Of a DNA stretch of 64,000 bases, positions 38,375-47,083 are shown piece after piece (position 1 is the first letter of the stretch; each line of letters starts with the position of its first letter). A program made the position numbers and the translations under genes. This DNA is from Mucilaginibacter rigui. GTDB taxonomy: Bacteria; Bacteroidota; Bacteroidia; Sphingobacteriales; Sphingobacteriaceae. The stretch spans positions 372,001 to 436,000 of the forward strand of contig NZ_JACWMW010000002.1 in NCBI RefSeq assembly GCF_014773275.1, read 5' to 3'. The notes below the pieces were generated by a model. The model was not told the origin of the DNA. It searched no databases and saw only the letters and a list, made by a program, of their open reading frames with translations.

Positions 38375-38986
38375 TTACTTTTCTAATATGCCGCTAACCA
38401 GCGATTTCCATTGCGGCCCTGAGAGGCCTTCGCGGGCCGCAAGGGCAATTATGGTATTACGAACGGTATCATACAAACCAACGCCCTTGTTATTGGGCGT
38501 TTCGTTACGGCCGTATGAAGCCGCGCTAACATGGGTCAGGTACCGCTCTACAATAAATGTATTGGTTGACTGGTGGGCAAAAAAGTGTGCAGTGGCCCTA
38601 TCGGGGTGCATAGGGCTGGCAACAGGTCTCACGGTCATGGTGATATATTCACTTTCGGCGGTAGCGTCGTCAACTTCTTCTATCGCCTCTATCCTTACCC
38701 ATTCCTTCCCATCACCTGCAAGCGGACCGGGGGCAGGCAGATTAATATAAAAGAGGTCGCCTTTTTCGGCCATTTTATAAACTTCGTTACCTGCAGCATC
38801 TGTTAGGGCAAACTTAGCCGAATGCGGCCCGCTTAATACATGCCATTGCGAGATGTCCTTAAGCCGGTCTTTAGCTAATAAGAATAGGTGGTGTGCTTCC
38901 TCTATAGATGTGCAATCGGCAAAATGGATCACATCAGTTTTTTCGCCTTCGGTTTGTGGCGGTATATTTTCGGTTGGGTTATTCAT
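38375..38986 (-). CDS. cytosolic protein of unknown function
   Basis: A 203-residue protein starting at ATG 38986 (MNNPTENIPPQTEGEK); a form 19 residues longer is possible. It contains a DAAGNEVYKMAEKGDLFYINLPAPGP region and an acidic segment EAIEEVDDATAESEY, with a C-terminal helix. No family is recognised. It is followed by nothing on the same strand for 90 bp, and a terminator of the symporter gene lies upstream of it at 39050-39079. Confidence 0.6.
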   Translation of the reverse strand: MNNPTENIPPQTEGEKTDVIHFADCTSIEEAHHLFLLAKDRLKDISQWHVLSGPHSAKFALTDAAGNEVYKMAEKGDLFYINLPAPGPLAGDGKEWVRIEAIEEVDDATAESEYITMTVRPVASPMHPDRATAHFFAHQSTNTFIVERYLTHVSAASYGRNETPNNKGVGLYDTVRNTIIALAAREGLSGPQWKSLVSGILEK

Positions 38987-39049
38987 GGCCTGTTGGTTTA
39001 CATTACAACAAAGTATCCTACGCGCTTGTTTTGGTATCAACAAGCATAA

Positions 39050-39079
39050 AAAAAGCGGCCCGGGTAAAGGCCGCTTTTT
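39050..39079 (-). terminator. terminator of the xylose operon
   Basis: Perfect 11-bp arms AAAAAGCGGCC and GGCCGCTTTTT with an 8-base loop, 20 bp after the symporter stop. Confidence 0.85.
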
Positions 39080-39099
39080 GCATATCAGGTTTAATGGTA

Positions 39100-40785
39100 T
39101 TACCAGAAGAAGGAGTACAGCGCTACAATAATACCGCCTACCAGTAATGCACCGGCAGTAAACGCGCGGGATGTTTTAAACATAGCGGCATCAATTTCCA
39201 GCCCTTTGGCTTTAACACCTTTGGCGTGGTCTATTTTTGAAATGATGTACATACCCAAAACGCATAGCAGGAATACAAAACCCATCCTGTCGATAAACGG
39301 GATCTCGTAAACGCCCTTTTCGTTCAGTTTAGAAAAACCAAACTGGTTTAAGAAAGCGAGGTTAGCATAGTGGGGTAAAAACTTAAAGAATACCGAGAAG
39401 CAGAAGCCGCCAATGGTGGCAAACAACGCGCCGTTAGAGGTGGCCTTTTTCCAGAAAAAGCCCAGGATGAACATAGCAAATATGCCCGGCGATACGAAAC
39501 CGGTGTACTCCTGTATGTACTGGAAACCTTGTTTACCTTCGCCCATTAATTGTTCGCCAATAAGCAATGACATAATTACGCCCAGCGCCATAGCCACTAC
39601 AACTGCCCATTTGCCTAACTTAACAAGGCTTTTATCGTTAGCCTCGGGGTTAATAGCTTTCTTGTAAATATCTAATGTAAATATGGTGGCAATACTGTTT
39701 GCCTTACCCGCAAGCGAGGCCACAATAGCGGCTGTAAGCGCCGCGAACGATAAGCCCTTTAAGTAATTTGGTAAAAGGTTTAAAAGCGATGGATAAGCTT
39801 TATTTGGGTCCATAATGCCCTTTGAGCTCATCATCTCCTGGTGAAACATCCCTTTTTGATAAAGCAGGTAAGCTGCAATGCCCGGCAATACTACAATAAC
39901 AGGCATCAGCAATTTTAAAAATGCCGCGAACAGGATACCCGCACGGGCTGTTTTTAAATCGGCACCTAAGGCGCGCTGGGTAATGTATTGGTTACAGCCC
40001 CAGTAGTTAAGGTTTACGATGATCATACCACCAATAAGTACCGATAAGCCCGGCATCTCCATATAATTAGGATTGCTTTTGTCAAATATCATATGAAAGT
40101 GATCGGCAGCCTCTGTGCGCATAATGCTAAGGCCGTTCCATAAACCGGTAGTGCCCGATTTTTCGCTGATCAGATTCAATGCTAAATATGTGGCAACCAA
40201 ACCGCCCAGTATCAATACAAATACCTGTATAACATCGGTGTAGCCAATCACCTTCATGCCACCCAGGGTAATAAAAACCGCGAATACCGCCAGTAGTGTT
40301 ATACATACTGTTATATCAATTCCGGATATGCCGCTTATGGCCAATGCCCCCAGGTAAAGTATAGACATTAAATTTACCACGATATATAGCAACAGCCAAA
40401 AAATAGCCATAACCATGGCTACTGTGCCGTTGTACCGCTGATTTAAAAACTGCGGCATGGTGAAAATCTTGTTCTTCAGATATATGGGGATGAAAAATAT
40501 AGCTACAATAATTAAGGTAGCTGCCGCCATCCACTCGTAGGTAGATATAGCCAGCCCCATTTTAAATGCCGAACCGCTGGTGCCGATGAACTGCTCGGCA
40601 GAGATGTTTGAGGCTATAAGTGATGCGCCAATTGCCCACCAGGTAAGCGACCCCTCGGCCAGGAAATAATCTTTAGACGTTGCGTCGGCATTATGCTTAC
40701 GCCTGTAGATCCAGTATCCGTATAACGATACAATTATAAAATAGATAAAAAACACAGCATAATCGCCGTTAGATAGGGTCTTCAT
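39100..40785 (-). CDS. sodium/solute symporter (SSS family), probable xylose/sugar uptake
   Basis: A 561-residue protein with about fourteen transmembrane helices. The segments WWAIGASLIASNISAEQFIG and ALTAAIVASLAGKANSIATIFTLDIY are the sodium- and substrate-site helices of SglT/vSGLT-like transporters. It is the last gene of the leftward unit xylB-xylA-symporter, so it most likely carries xylose or a xylo-oligosaccharide. Specificity is an inference from context. Confidence 0.85.
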   Translation of the reverse strand: MKTLSNGDYAVFFIYFIIVSLYGYWIYRRKHNADATSKDYFLAEGSLTWWAIGASLIASNISAEQFIGTSGSAFKMGLAISTYEWMAAATLIIVAIFFIPIYLKNKIFTMPQFLNQRYNGTVAMVMAIFWLLLYIVVNLMSILYLGALAISGISGIDITVCITLLAVFAVFITLGGMKVIGYTDVIQVFVLILGGLVATYLALNLISEKSGTTGLWNGLSIMRTEAADHFHMIFDKSNPNYMEMPGLSVLIGGMIIVNLNYWGCNQYITQRALGADLKTARAGILFAAFLKLLMPVIVVLPGIAAYLLYQKGMFHQEMMSSKGIMDPNKAYPSLLNLLPNYLKGLSFAALTAAIVASLAGKANSIATIFTLDIYKKAINPEANDKSLVKLGKWAVVVAMALGVIMSLLIGEQLMGEGKQGFQYIQEYTGFVSPGIFAMFILGFFWKKATSNGALFATIGGFCFSVFFKFLPHYANLAFLNQFGFSKLNEKGVYEIPFIDRMGFVFLLCVLGMYIISKIDHAKGVKAKGLEIDAAMFKTSRAFTAGALLVGGIIVALYSFFW

Positions 40786-40838
40786 TTATCTGCTAAGGGG
40801 TTTTAAAATAGGTTTATAAATTGGTAGGCTAATAATAG

Positions 40839-42167
40839 TTATATATATCGGTTAATCAAATTTTCAAGATACTCTTGTTTGCCGCTGATGGTTGCAGGTT
40901 CGCCATTATCAATAGCATATTGGCGCAGATCTTCAAGCGATAGTTTTCCGGCTTCGTAATCTTTACCCTTGCCGCTATCAAACGAGGCGTAACGTTCCTG
41001 CCTTATCTTTTTATAATCCGATCGCTGCAAAATATCGTTGGCAATGATCAGCGCCCTTGCAAAAACATCCATCCCGCCTATGTGGGCATAAAACAGGTCG
41101 GTCGGGTCGGTAGAGTTACGGCGGATCTTGGCATCAAAGTTTATACCGCCACCTGCAAAACCACCGGCTTGCAGTATGATCAGCATATACTCAGTAACCT
41201 CGGTAATATCATTCGGGAACTGGTCAGTATCCCAGCCATTCTGGTTATCGCCACGGTTGGCATCTATTGAACCCAGCAACCCCGCATCGGCAGCTACCTG
41301 CAGTTCGTGCTGAAACGTATGGCCGGCCAGCGTGGCGTGGTTAACCTCAAGGTTCAGTTTAAAATCGTTCAGCAGGTCATACTTCTGCAAAAAACCCAAT
41401 ACCGTTGCCGCGTCATAATCATACTGGTGTTTGGTTGGCTCGCATGGCTTTGGTTCTATAAAAAACGAGCCTTTAAAGCCCTGTTTACGTGCATAATCTT
41501 TAGCCGTATGCAAAAATTTAGCGAAGTGTTCCTGCTCACGTTTCATATCGGTATTCAGTAAGGTCATGTATCCTTCGCGGCCGCCCCAAAAAACATAGTT
41601 TTCGCCACCAAGGGCAATGGTAGCATCAATAGCCGCCTTTACCTGCGCCCCTGCATGTGCCAGTACATGAAAATCGGGGTTTGTAGAAGCCCCGTTCATA
41701 TACCTGCGGTTACTAAACAGGTTTGATGTACCCCAAAGTAGTTTTACACCACTTGCGGCTTGCTTTTGTTTGGCATACTCAACCAAAGCCTGCAGGCGGC
41801 GGTCGTTCTCCGTAACATCGTTGGTATAATCAACAACATCCACATCATGGAAGCAGTAGTAGGGTAAATTCATTTTAGTGATAAACTCAAAGGCGGCGTC
41901 CATTTTATCTTTGGCGCGTTCTACAGCATCAGCCTTTACGGCCCACGGGAAGATGTGGGTTGGTTCGCCAAACGGATCGGCGCCGTTACCACAGAACGAG
42001 TGCCAGTAAGCACAGGCAAAGCGCAGGTGGTCTTTCATGGATTTACCGTTGATCACCTTATCTGCATCGTACCACCGAAATGCCAGAGGGTTATCAGATC
42101 TCGGGCCCTCGTACTTTATCTGTTCTATTCCTTTAAAAAATGTTTTCTCACCGGTTACAATGCTCAT
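40839..42167 (-). CDS. xylA: xylose isomerase
   Basis: A 442-residue TIM-barrel enzyme converting D-xylose to D-xylulose. Conserved pieces include [13 protein letters not shown], the active-site FHDVDV with the catalytic histidine, [15 protein letters not shown] with the metal glutamate, [11 protein letters not shown] and [20 protein letters not shown]. Length is that of class II bacterial enzymes. It starts 24 bp after the xylulokinase gene and precedes the symporter by 54 bp. Confidence 0.95.
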   Translation of the reverse strand: MSIVTGEKTFFKGIEQIKYEGPRSDNPLAFRWYDADKVINGKSMKDHLRFACAYWHSFCGNGADPFGEPTHIFPWAVKADAVERAKDKMDAAFEFITKMNLPYYCFHDVDVVDYTNDVTENDRRLQALVEYAKQKQAASGVKLLWGTSNLFSNRRYMNGASTNPDFHVLAHAGAQVKAAIDATIALGGENYVFWGGREGYMTLLNTDMKREQEHFAKFLHTAKDYARKQGFKGSFFIEPKPCEPTKHQYDYDAATVLGFLQKYDLLNDFKLNLEVNHATLAGHTFQHELQVAADAGLLGSIDANRGDNQNGWDTDQFPNDITEVTEYMLIILQAGGFAGGGINFDAKIRRNSTDPTDLFYAHIGGMDVFARALIIANDILQRSDYKKIRQERYASFDSGKGKDYEAGKLSLEDLRQYAIDNGEPATISGKQEYLENLINRYI

Positions 42168-42190
42168 AGTAGTAGATTTATAATGATTTA

Positions 42191-43720
42191 TTATTTATTG
42201 ATAGGTTTACGTCCTGCTTCCTGATTCTTGTCGTCCTGCTTCGCTTCCAGGTGCTGTTCAAGAATATTTTTCCAATCCTGGTATATGCTTTCGAAAGCAG
42301 CGGCACCAGTAGGTTCCACATAGCCAATCCGCTCCGCCTTGCTGAATGCTTCAGCCTGTGAAGGAAAGATCTCGGCACCAATGCCGGCTCCTAATGCTGC
42401 GCCAATGCTGCCATCGTTGTTATAAAGCTCTACAGGTACACCCGTAGCGTTCACAAATGTTTGGGTAAACAGGTTGCTTAAAAACATATTGGTTTTACCT
42501 GCGCGGATCACAGTTGGGTTCATCCCGTTCTCGCGCATAATATCAAGCCCGTATCTGAAGGCGCAGGCAATACCTTCTTGCGCAGCCCTAAAGATATGGG
42601 CGGGCGTATGCAGGTTCAGGTCTATATTGTGCAGGTGCGCGCCTACCTGTTTATTGTTCAGCATTCGCTCGGCACCGTTGCCAAATGGAAGTATACGCAG
42701 GCCATCGCTGCCCTGCGGGGCGCTTTCTGCCAGTTTATTCATCTGCTCATAACTAAGCGATATGCCGAATGTATTCTTTACCCACCGGTACAAACTGCCC
42801 GTGCCGTTTATACAAAGTAAAACGCCAAGCCTTTTACGTTCATTGGTATAATTAACATGTGCAAAGGTGTTTACGCGCGATTGTTGGTCGAAAGCCAACT
42901 GGTCGCTCACGCCATATATAACACCTGATGTTCCTGCTGTTGCAGCCACCTCACCGGGTTTCAGCACGTTTAAAGATAAGGCGTTGTTGGGCTGGTCGCC
43001 GGCCTTATAGGTAACCGGGGTTCCGGCTGTTAGCCCTAATAAGGCAGCAACCTTTTCCGTTACCCTGCCATGGGCCGAGAAAACCGGCTTAACGGTTGGG
43101 AACAGTGTATTGCTAAAGCCAAAGTAATCTGTAATATCTTTTGAGATACCATTAAACTGAAAATCGAAAAAAATACCTTCTGATAATGCCGAAGCCGAGG
43201 TGGTTATTTCGCCGGTAAGTTTCATGGCAATGTAGTCGCCGGGAAGCATGATCTTATCTATGCGGTTGTAAATGCCCGGTTCATTTTGTTTTACCCAGGC
43301 CAGTTTTGCCGCCGTGAAGTTGCCTGGCGAGTTAAGCATGTGCGACAGGCAGGTTTCGGTACCGATATCGGTAAAGGCTTTATCGCCGATTTCTACCGCC
43401 CGGCTATCGCACCAAATGATGCTGTCGCGCAGAATTTTCTGCTCTTTATCTACCAAAACCAGCCCATGCATCTGGTAAGCAATGCCAATTGCAGAAATAT
43501 TTTTAAGGTGGTACCCACCCTTTTTATTGCAAATTGCCAGGGCCTTCTGTGTTTGCAGCCACCACATATCTGGCGATTGCTCAGCCCAGCCGGTTTGCAG
43601 GGATTTGATGGGTGATTCCTCGTCAGGATATTGCGCGGAAGCAATAACGCGCTGGTTTTCAGCATCAACAATGCATACTTTTACCGAAGAGGTGCCTACA
43701 TCAATGCCTAATAACAGCAT
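42191..43720 (-). CDS. xylB: xylulokinase
   Basis: A 509-residue FGGY-type sugar kinase phosphorylating D-xylulose. The N-terminal phosphate motif is [13 protein letters not shown], substrate contact occurs in [11 protein letters not shown], and GGxxxxxxxxQ-like ATP motifs lie at the C-terminal end ([12 protein letters not shown]). It is the first gene of the xylose operon; its promoter region is the 180-bp gap to the tRNA. It feeds the pentose phosphate pathway. Confidence 0.93.
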   Translation of the reverse strand: MLLLGIDVGTSSVKVCIVDAENQRVIASAQYPDEESPIKSLQTGWAEQSPDMWWLQTQKALAICNKKGGYHLKNISAIGIAYQMHGLVLVDKEQKILRDSIIWCDSRAVEIGDKAFTDIGTETCLSHMLNSPGNFTAAKLAWVKQNEPGIYNRIDKIMLPGDYIAMKLTGEITTSASALSEGIFFDFQFNGISKDITDYFGFSNTLFPTVKPVFSAHGRVTEKVAALLGLTAGTPVTYKAGDQPNNALSLNVLKPGEVAATAGTSGVIYGVSDQLAFDQQSRVNTFAHVNYTNERKRLGVLLCINGTGSLYRWVKNTFGISLSYEQMNKLAESAPQGSDGLRILPFGNGAERMLNNKQVGAHLHNIDLNLHTPAHIFRAAQEGIACAFRYGLDIMRENGMNPTVIRAGKTNMFLSNLFTQTFVNATGVPVELYNNDGSIGAALGAGIGAEIFPSQAEAFSKAERIGYVEPTGAAAFESIYQDWKNILEQHLEAKQDDKNQEAGRKPINK

Positions 43721-43856
43721 GCTATTGATCTTTAAGAATTACGTGGACGATTAATAATTGGGTATCAAAAAACGAATTTAAAGTAATTTTTTAAAAACCG
43801 TCTATTTGACGCCAATTAGGCTAAAAACAATTAAAATGAGAAATTTTAAAAAAGAG

Positions 43857-43886
43857 TTGTGTAAAAGAAAAAGGTGCGTATATTTG
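43857..43886 (+). promoter_or_regulatory. Bacteroidota-type promoter of tRNA-Asp
   Basis: TTG at 43857-43859, a 19-base spacer and TATATTTG at 43879-43886 match the Bacteroidota primary-sigma consensus (TTG-N19-TAnnTTTG) exactly. The expected start lies about 7 bases downstream, just before the tRNA. Confidence 0.75.
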
Positions 43887-43897
43887 CAATCCCAAAC

Positions 43898-43971
43898 GGA
43901 GTGGTAGTTCAGCTGGTTAGAATGCCTGCCTGTCACGCAGGAGGTCGCGGGTTCGAGTCCCGTCCATTCCG
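43898..43971 (+). tRNA. tRNA-Asp(GTC)
   Basis: The acceptor stem GGAGTGG pairs with CCATTCC (one G-U), the anticodon arm CCTGC-CTGTCAC-GCAGG carries GTC, and the T arm is GCGGGTTCGAGTCCCGT. CCA is not encoded. It is the boundary between core genes and the integrase-bearing island; its 3' end is the probable attachment site. Confidence 0.95.
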
Positions 43972-43975
43972 CTAA
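43951..43975. other. candidate attB/attL core at the 3' end of tRNA-Asp
   Basis: The integrase gene starts 250 bp downstream of this tRNA and faces away from it. Integrases of this kind target the T-arm and 3' end of tRNA genes and rebuild the gene on insertion. The matching right-hand copy would lie beyond the window, so the exact core is not shown. Confidence 0.5.
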
Positions 43976-43994
43976 AAGGGTGTCAAAACCCACC

Positions 43995-44028
43995 AAAAGC
44001 GCTTAAATCAATGATTTAGGCGCTTTTT
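43995..44028 (+). terminator. terminator downstream of tRNA-Asp
   Basis: Arms AAAAGCGCTTAAATCA and TGATTTAGGCGCTTTT (one bulge) followed by T residues, 24 bp after the tRNA. It may belong either to the tRNA or to the island. Confidence 0.7.
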
Positions 44029-44223
44029 TTATGCCAAAAGCGCTCGTTTCAGACTAAGTTTTATGATTCTCCCGGTTACCTATTCGGTTACCTGTTTGAA
44101 TCACCTAATTTAGGTAACCGAATATAGATTTAATTAATTGATTTTGAATGAATTAACCCGATGTCGAATGGCATTAAAACGATTCAAATTTTATTAAATC
44201 TTTTATCAAAAAATTGGTTACTT

Positions 44224-45450
44224 ATGAAGAATTCTAACAGCTTTTCGATCCTGATCTGGGCGAACAAAGCAAAATCAGATGTTAATGGCCTTATGCCCCT
44301 ATACGCAAGAGTGACTGTTATGGGCAAAAGGGCGGAGATCTCGCTAAAAAAGAAAGTTAATCCTGCTAAATGGGATGCCAAGACCGGCTATATGAAAGGA
44401 AACGGAAACGAAGTCCGTACGGTCAACAATCATATTCACCAGGTCTCCGAAGAGATCTTCCAGATCTACAGTGAATTGCAGAAGAACAGCGAATACATAT
44501 CCGCCGAGGAAATAAAAAATAAATACACAGGCGTACCCGCTGAGCGTCGGTCACTGCTTCTGGTATTTGACGAACACAATAACGATATTCAGAAACTGGT
44601 CGGCAAGGACTATGTCAAAGCTACGCTGACAAAGTACAAGACCATTCGAAGCAAGGTTGCCGAGTACATTCTCCAAAAATACGGCAAGTCTGATATCTAT
44701 CTCGACACACTTGAATATAGCTTCGTGACGGGGTTTGAAAAGTATCTGAAGATCGAAGCAGGTATCGACCATAATACGACTATGGCTTATATCAAGCGAC
44801 TTAAAAGGATAATCTCTTTGGCGGTACACAACAACTGGATAGCTTACAACCCTTTCTCAGCCTTCAAATGTACTACGCGCAAAGTAACACGTGAAGAATT
44901 GAATCCGGACGAGCTTGAAACGCTTACCAATAAGCAATTCGCTATCAAGCGACTCGAAGAAGTGCGTGATTGTTTTCTATTCAGCTGCTATACGGGTTAT
45001 GCTTTTGTTGACGCCTCTAAATTAACCGCCGCTAACATCGTCATTGGGAATGACGGGGAAATGTGGATGAGAACCAACCGGACAAAGACAGACATAGCCG
45101 CCAATGTACCGTTGCTGCCGCGGGCTATAGCTATTATCAACAAATACAAAGAGCACGATGAATGTATGATCAGTGGCCGCATCCTGCCGATGAAAAGCAA
45201 TCAAAAAATGAATGCGTACCTAAAAGAAATAGCAGACTTGTGCGGCATTAAGAAAAATCTTACGACACACATGGCAAGGCACACGTTCGCGACGACCGTA
45301 ACCCTGGGCAATGGTGTTCCGATAGAATCTGTCAGCAAGATGCTCGGCCACACTAAAATCACGACTACACAGATATACGCAAGGGTCAGGGAGCAAAAGC
45401 TAAGTGCCGATATGAGACAACTTAGAAATAAGCTGAATTGTAATGCTTAG
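44224..45450 (+). CDS. int: site-specific tyrosine recombinase (integrase) of the island
   Basis: A 408-residue integrase of the Bacteroidota mobile-element type. It has an N-terminal arm-binding domain, a SAM-like core-binding domain (about 95-195) and a C-terminal catalytic domain. Catalytic residues are the Arg of the EVRDCFLFSCYTGY region, the H-x-x-R of HMARHTFAT, the histidine of LGHTKI and the Tyr of TQIYARV. ATG 44224 is chosen since the upstream 21 residues resemble no family member; a start at 44161 is possible. It lies directly behind tRNA-Asp and marks the island's left end. Confidence 0.9.
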   Translation: MKNSNSFSILIWANKAKSDVNGLMPLYARVTVMGKRAEISLKKKVNPAKWDAKTGYMKGNGNEVRTVNNHIHQVSEEIFQIYSELQKNSEYISAEEIKNKYTGVPAERRSLLLVFDEHNNDIQKLVGKDYVKATLTKYKTIRSKVAEYILQKYGKSDIYLDTLEYSFVTGFEKYLKIEAGIDHNTTMAYIKRLKRIISLAVHNNWIAYNPFSAFKCTTRKVTREELNPDELETLTNKQFAIKRLEEVRDCFLFSCYTGYAFVDASKLTAANIVIGNDGEMWMRTNRTKTDIAANVPLLPRAIAIINKYKEHDECMISGRILPMKSNQKMNAYLKEIADLCGIKKNLTTHMARHTFATTVTLGNGVPIESVSKMLGHTKITTTQIYARVREQKLSADMRQLRNKLNCNA

Positions 45451-45483
45451 CAACTTTGATCGAAGCTTAACTACAGATCATTT

Positions 45484-45517
45484 ATTCTTCGGTAGTACTG
45501 GAAAGCTACCGAAGAAT
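45484..45517 (+). terminator. terminator of the integrase gene
   Basis: Perfect 12-bp arms ATTCTTCGGTAG and CTACCGAAGAAT around a 10-base loop, followed by TTTT, 33 bp past the integrase stop. Confidence 0.75.
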
Positions 45518-45558
45518 TTTAATGCAGTAATATGATCTTTGTGCAAAAAGAAAGTAAA

Positions 45559-45822
45559 ATGGCATTAGAGATCATAACAAAATCCGACTTAGAGGAATTT
45601 CGACTGAGGCTGTTAGAAGATATCAGGTCGATCGTAGGCAACCACAAACCAGAGACCGGTAAACTCCTTAAGAGCTACCAGGTCAAAAATCTACTTAAGA
45701 TATCGCCCGGAACGCTTCAGAATCTGAGAATGAACGGCACTTTACCGTTCTCAAAAATTGGCGGCATCATCTACTACAAGTACGATGACATCGCCAAAAT
45801 CCTTGACGCCAAATCTAAATGA
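45559..45822 (+). CDS. excisionase-like helix-turn-helix protein
   Basis: An 87-residue protein from ATG 45559 (a 9-residue longer frame exists). After a helical N-terminus it carries a MerR/HTH_17-type winged helix, LKSYQVKNLLKISPGTLQNLRMNGTLPFSKIGGIIYYKYDDIAKIL, the form used by Bacteroidota element excisionases and regulators. Its position right after the integrase supports a directionality factor. It is convergent with the Cas12f-like gene and the guide-RNA candidate between them. Confidence 0.8.
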   Translation: MALEIITKSDLEEFRLRLLEDIRSIVGNHKPETGKLLKSYQVKNLLKISPGTLQNLRMNGTLPFSKIGGIIYYKYDDIAKILDAKSK

Positions 45823-45823
45823 A

Positions 45824-45862
45824 CTATAAGTTCTGCTTATAACTTAACCGTACAACTTATAG
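45824..45862. repeat. inverted repeat near the guide-RNA 3' end
   Basis: CTATAAGTT at 45824-45832 and AACTTATAG at 45854-45862 are exact reverse complements, with a further TTATAACTTA between them. They may be integrase/excisionase arm sites, a terminator for the excisionase gene, or both. Confidence 0.4.
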
Positions 45863-45864
45863 AA

Positions 45865-45980
45865 AGCTTATTTTTACACGATAAGCGAGCCGTTGTATAT
45901 ACAGATGTGATCTCAGGTTCAATCCATATTCAGTGAGGCAACAAGGCCACACCCTACGGCTGTACAAGCAGCCTCATATT
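45865..45980 (-). ncRNA. putative guide RNA of the Cas12f-like/sigma system
   Basis: In the 168 bp after the Cas12f-like stop, the minus strand shows two neat hairpins: GGCTG-CTTGTA-CAGCC (45973-45958) and GTGTGGC-CTTGTT-GCCTCAC (45952-45933, one mismatch). A single-stranded ATGGATTGAACC (45927-45916) follows; its ATTGAAC end resembles 3' ends of type V and other CRISPR repeats. The next about 29 bases (45915-45887) would be the guide, and a small hairpin GCTTAT...ATAAGC with TTTCT (45886-45862) could end the transcript. The layout copies the ORF-then-guide order of TnpB/Cas12f loci. RNA and exact boundaries are predictions. Confidence 0.55.
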
Positions 45981-45990
45981 TTATTGACAG

Positions 45991-47082
45991 CTATTCCACG
46001 ATCAGGTCGATACCGACCTTCGCTGCTTTGAATGCTATCATTTCTTTCAGCCCTGCAAAGTTCCAGTTCCTTAAGAGGAAAGGTTCAGCCATAGCGATCT
46101 CTTCCTTTTCCTGCTGCCCGGTCAATATCAGGGTCGCTGCCCGGTGCTGCAAGCAGAAATCAATCAACCGCTTGCTGTATACATTCAGCTTGTGTTTGAT
46201 GTAGTCCTTCTCTAAAGATTGATAATGGGCTAAGGGCTTACGTTTACGAACTTTGCCATGACCCGCCTTGTTCCCGTCGACCGATGCCTGCACCCGGCTA
46301 CGGGCGGCCTGTATCGCCATCCTCCGATGTAGAAACTCCTCCTTGCTGCCAATGGTCATTCTTGCTTTGCCGACCTTAACGGTAAGCGGATATTCCAATG
46401 AAAGGGATGCCTCGGCAATAATGGCCCCGCCTAAGAGATGAAACTGTTTTTCCTGTTCGAATGTGGCCAGCAAAAAGACCTTCTTCTGCTCCACTTTCAG
46501 AAAGCTGGATGCCAGCTTTATCTTACCGTTGACAACCTGCCGGAGCAGTTCCCGTTTCTCATCATAGCCCCTGCCGAGGTAAGTTCTGAAAGGGATGCCG
46601 AATAGGATAAAAGTAAAGTTTCCGTGATCGCCCGCTGTCAGCCGCCTGATATTCTCCGCACTGAAGGGCATGGCAATGGAACGTTTGAAATTCCTGATCG
46701 ACCGCTCCCCGTTGACATAAAGCCCTCTTTCTTTTAAAAAGGTGGAGACCAGCTGGCTGTTCAGGTTATTGTAGATACTGCTTGGGAGTACACCCTTGAA
46801 TTTTTCTGTAAGGACTTTGTAAGTAGAATTGGTACGGGATGATACCAGCATACCGTCAGCATCCTTATGATGGTCGCTGATCTTCAGTTTAACACCATCT
46901 GCGAGGTAGACCATCTCAGCGATCTGTTCCTGGAGGAACTGGTGGGTATAGATCAGGTTAGCGCATTTATAACAGGCCTGCTGCCATTGCATTAGCTTGC
47001 CAATAGCGTCGTATACGACATCCTTATCGGGGCTGTTCACTATGATCTGGATCTTCCGGGTAATATACATGTTGTCCGCCAT
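45991..47082 (-). CDS. Cas12f/TnpB-like protein, predicted nuclease-dead
   Basis: A 363-residue protein. The middle and C-terminal parts follow the Cas12f order: a beta-barrel-like segment (FILFGIPFRTYLG...VVNGKIKLASSFLKVEQKKVFLLATFE), a basic AGHGKVRKRKPLAHYQSLE bridge-helix region, then YIKHKLNVYSKRLIDFCLQHRAATLIL and NWNFAGLKEMIAFKAAKVGIDLIVE, which match RuvC-region blocks of Cas12f. The RuvC-I Asp is absent (GGAIIAEASL in place of GxDxG), the RuvC-II Glu is absent (LILTGQ in place of VxMEnL), and the protein stops before the zinc finger and RuvC-III. It should bind guide RNA and DNA without cutting. ATG 47082 follows the sigma stop by one base (a GTG at 47091 is the alternative), so the two are coupled. 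Confidence 0.8.
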   Translation of the reverse strand: MADNMYITRKIQIIVNSPDKDVVYDAIGKLMQWQQACYKCANLIYTHQFLQEQIAEMVYLADGVKLKISDHHKDADGMLVSSRTNSTYKVLTEKFKGVLPSSIYNNLNSQLVSTFLKERGLYVNGERSIRNFKRSIAMPFSAENIRRLTAGDHGNFTFILFGIPFRTYLGRGYDEKRELLRQVVNGKIKLASSFLKVEQKKVFLLATFEQEKQFHLLGGAIIAEASLSLEYPLTVKVGKARMTIGSKEEFLHRRMAIQAARSRVQASVDGNKAGHGKVRKRKPLAHYQSLEKDYIKHKLNVYSKRLIDFCLQHRAATLILTGQQEKEEIAMAEPFLLRNWNFAGLKEMIAFKAAKVGIDLIVE

Positions 47083-47083
47083 T

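Noticed and set aside
38924..38950. Match of nine bases (GATCACATC) to the putative guide, inside the unknown cytosolic protein gene
   Set aside because: Nine bases are expected by chance in a window this size; a second such match occurs near 26905. Neither extends, and neither lies upstream of a gene.
45824..45862. CRISPR mini-array
   Set aside because: Only one inverted repeat is present, with no spaced direct repeats; no CRISPR array was seen anywhere in the window.
45991..47082. Active TnpB of an IS200/IS605-type transposon
   Set aside because: No TnpA is adjacent, catalytic residues and the C-terminal zinc finger/RuvC-III part are missing, and the gene is coupled to a sigma factor, not to transposon ends.
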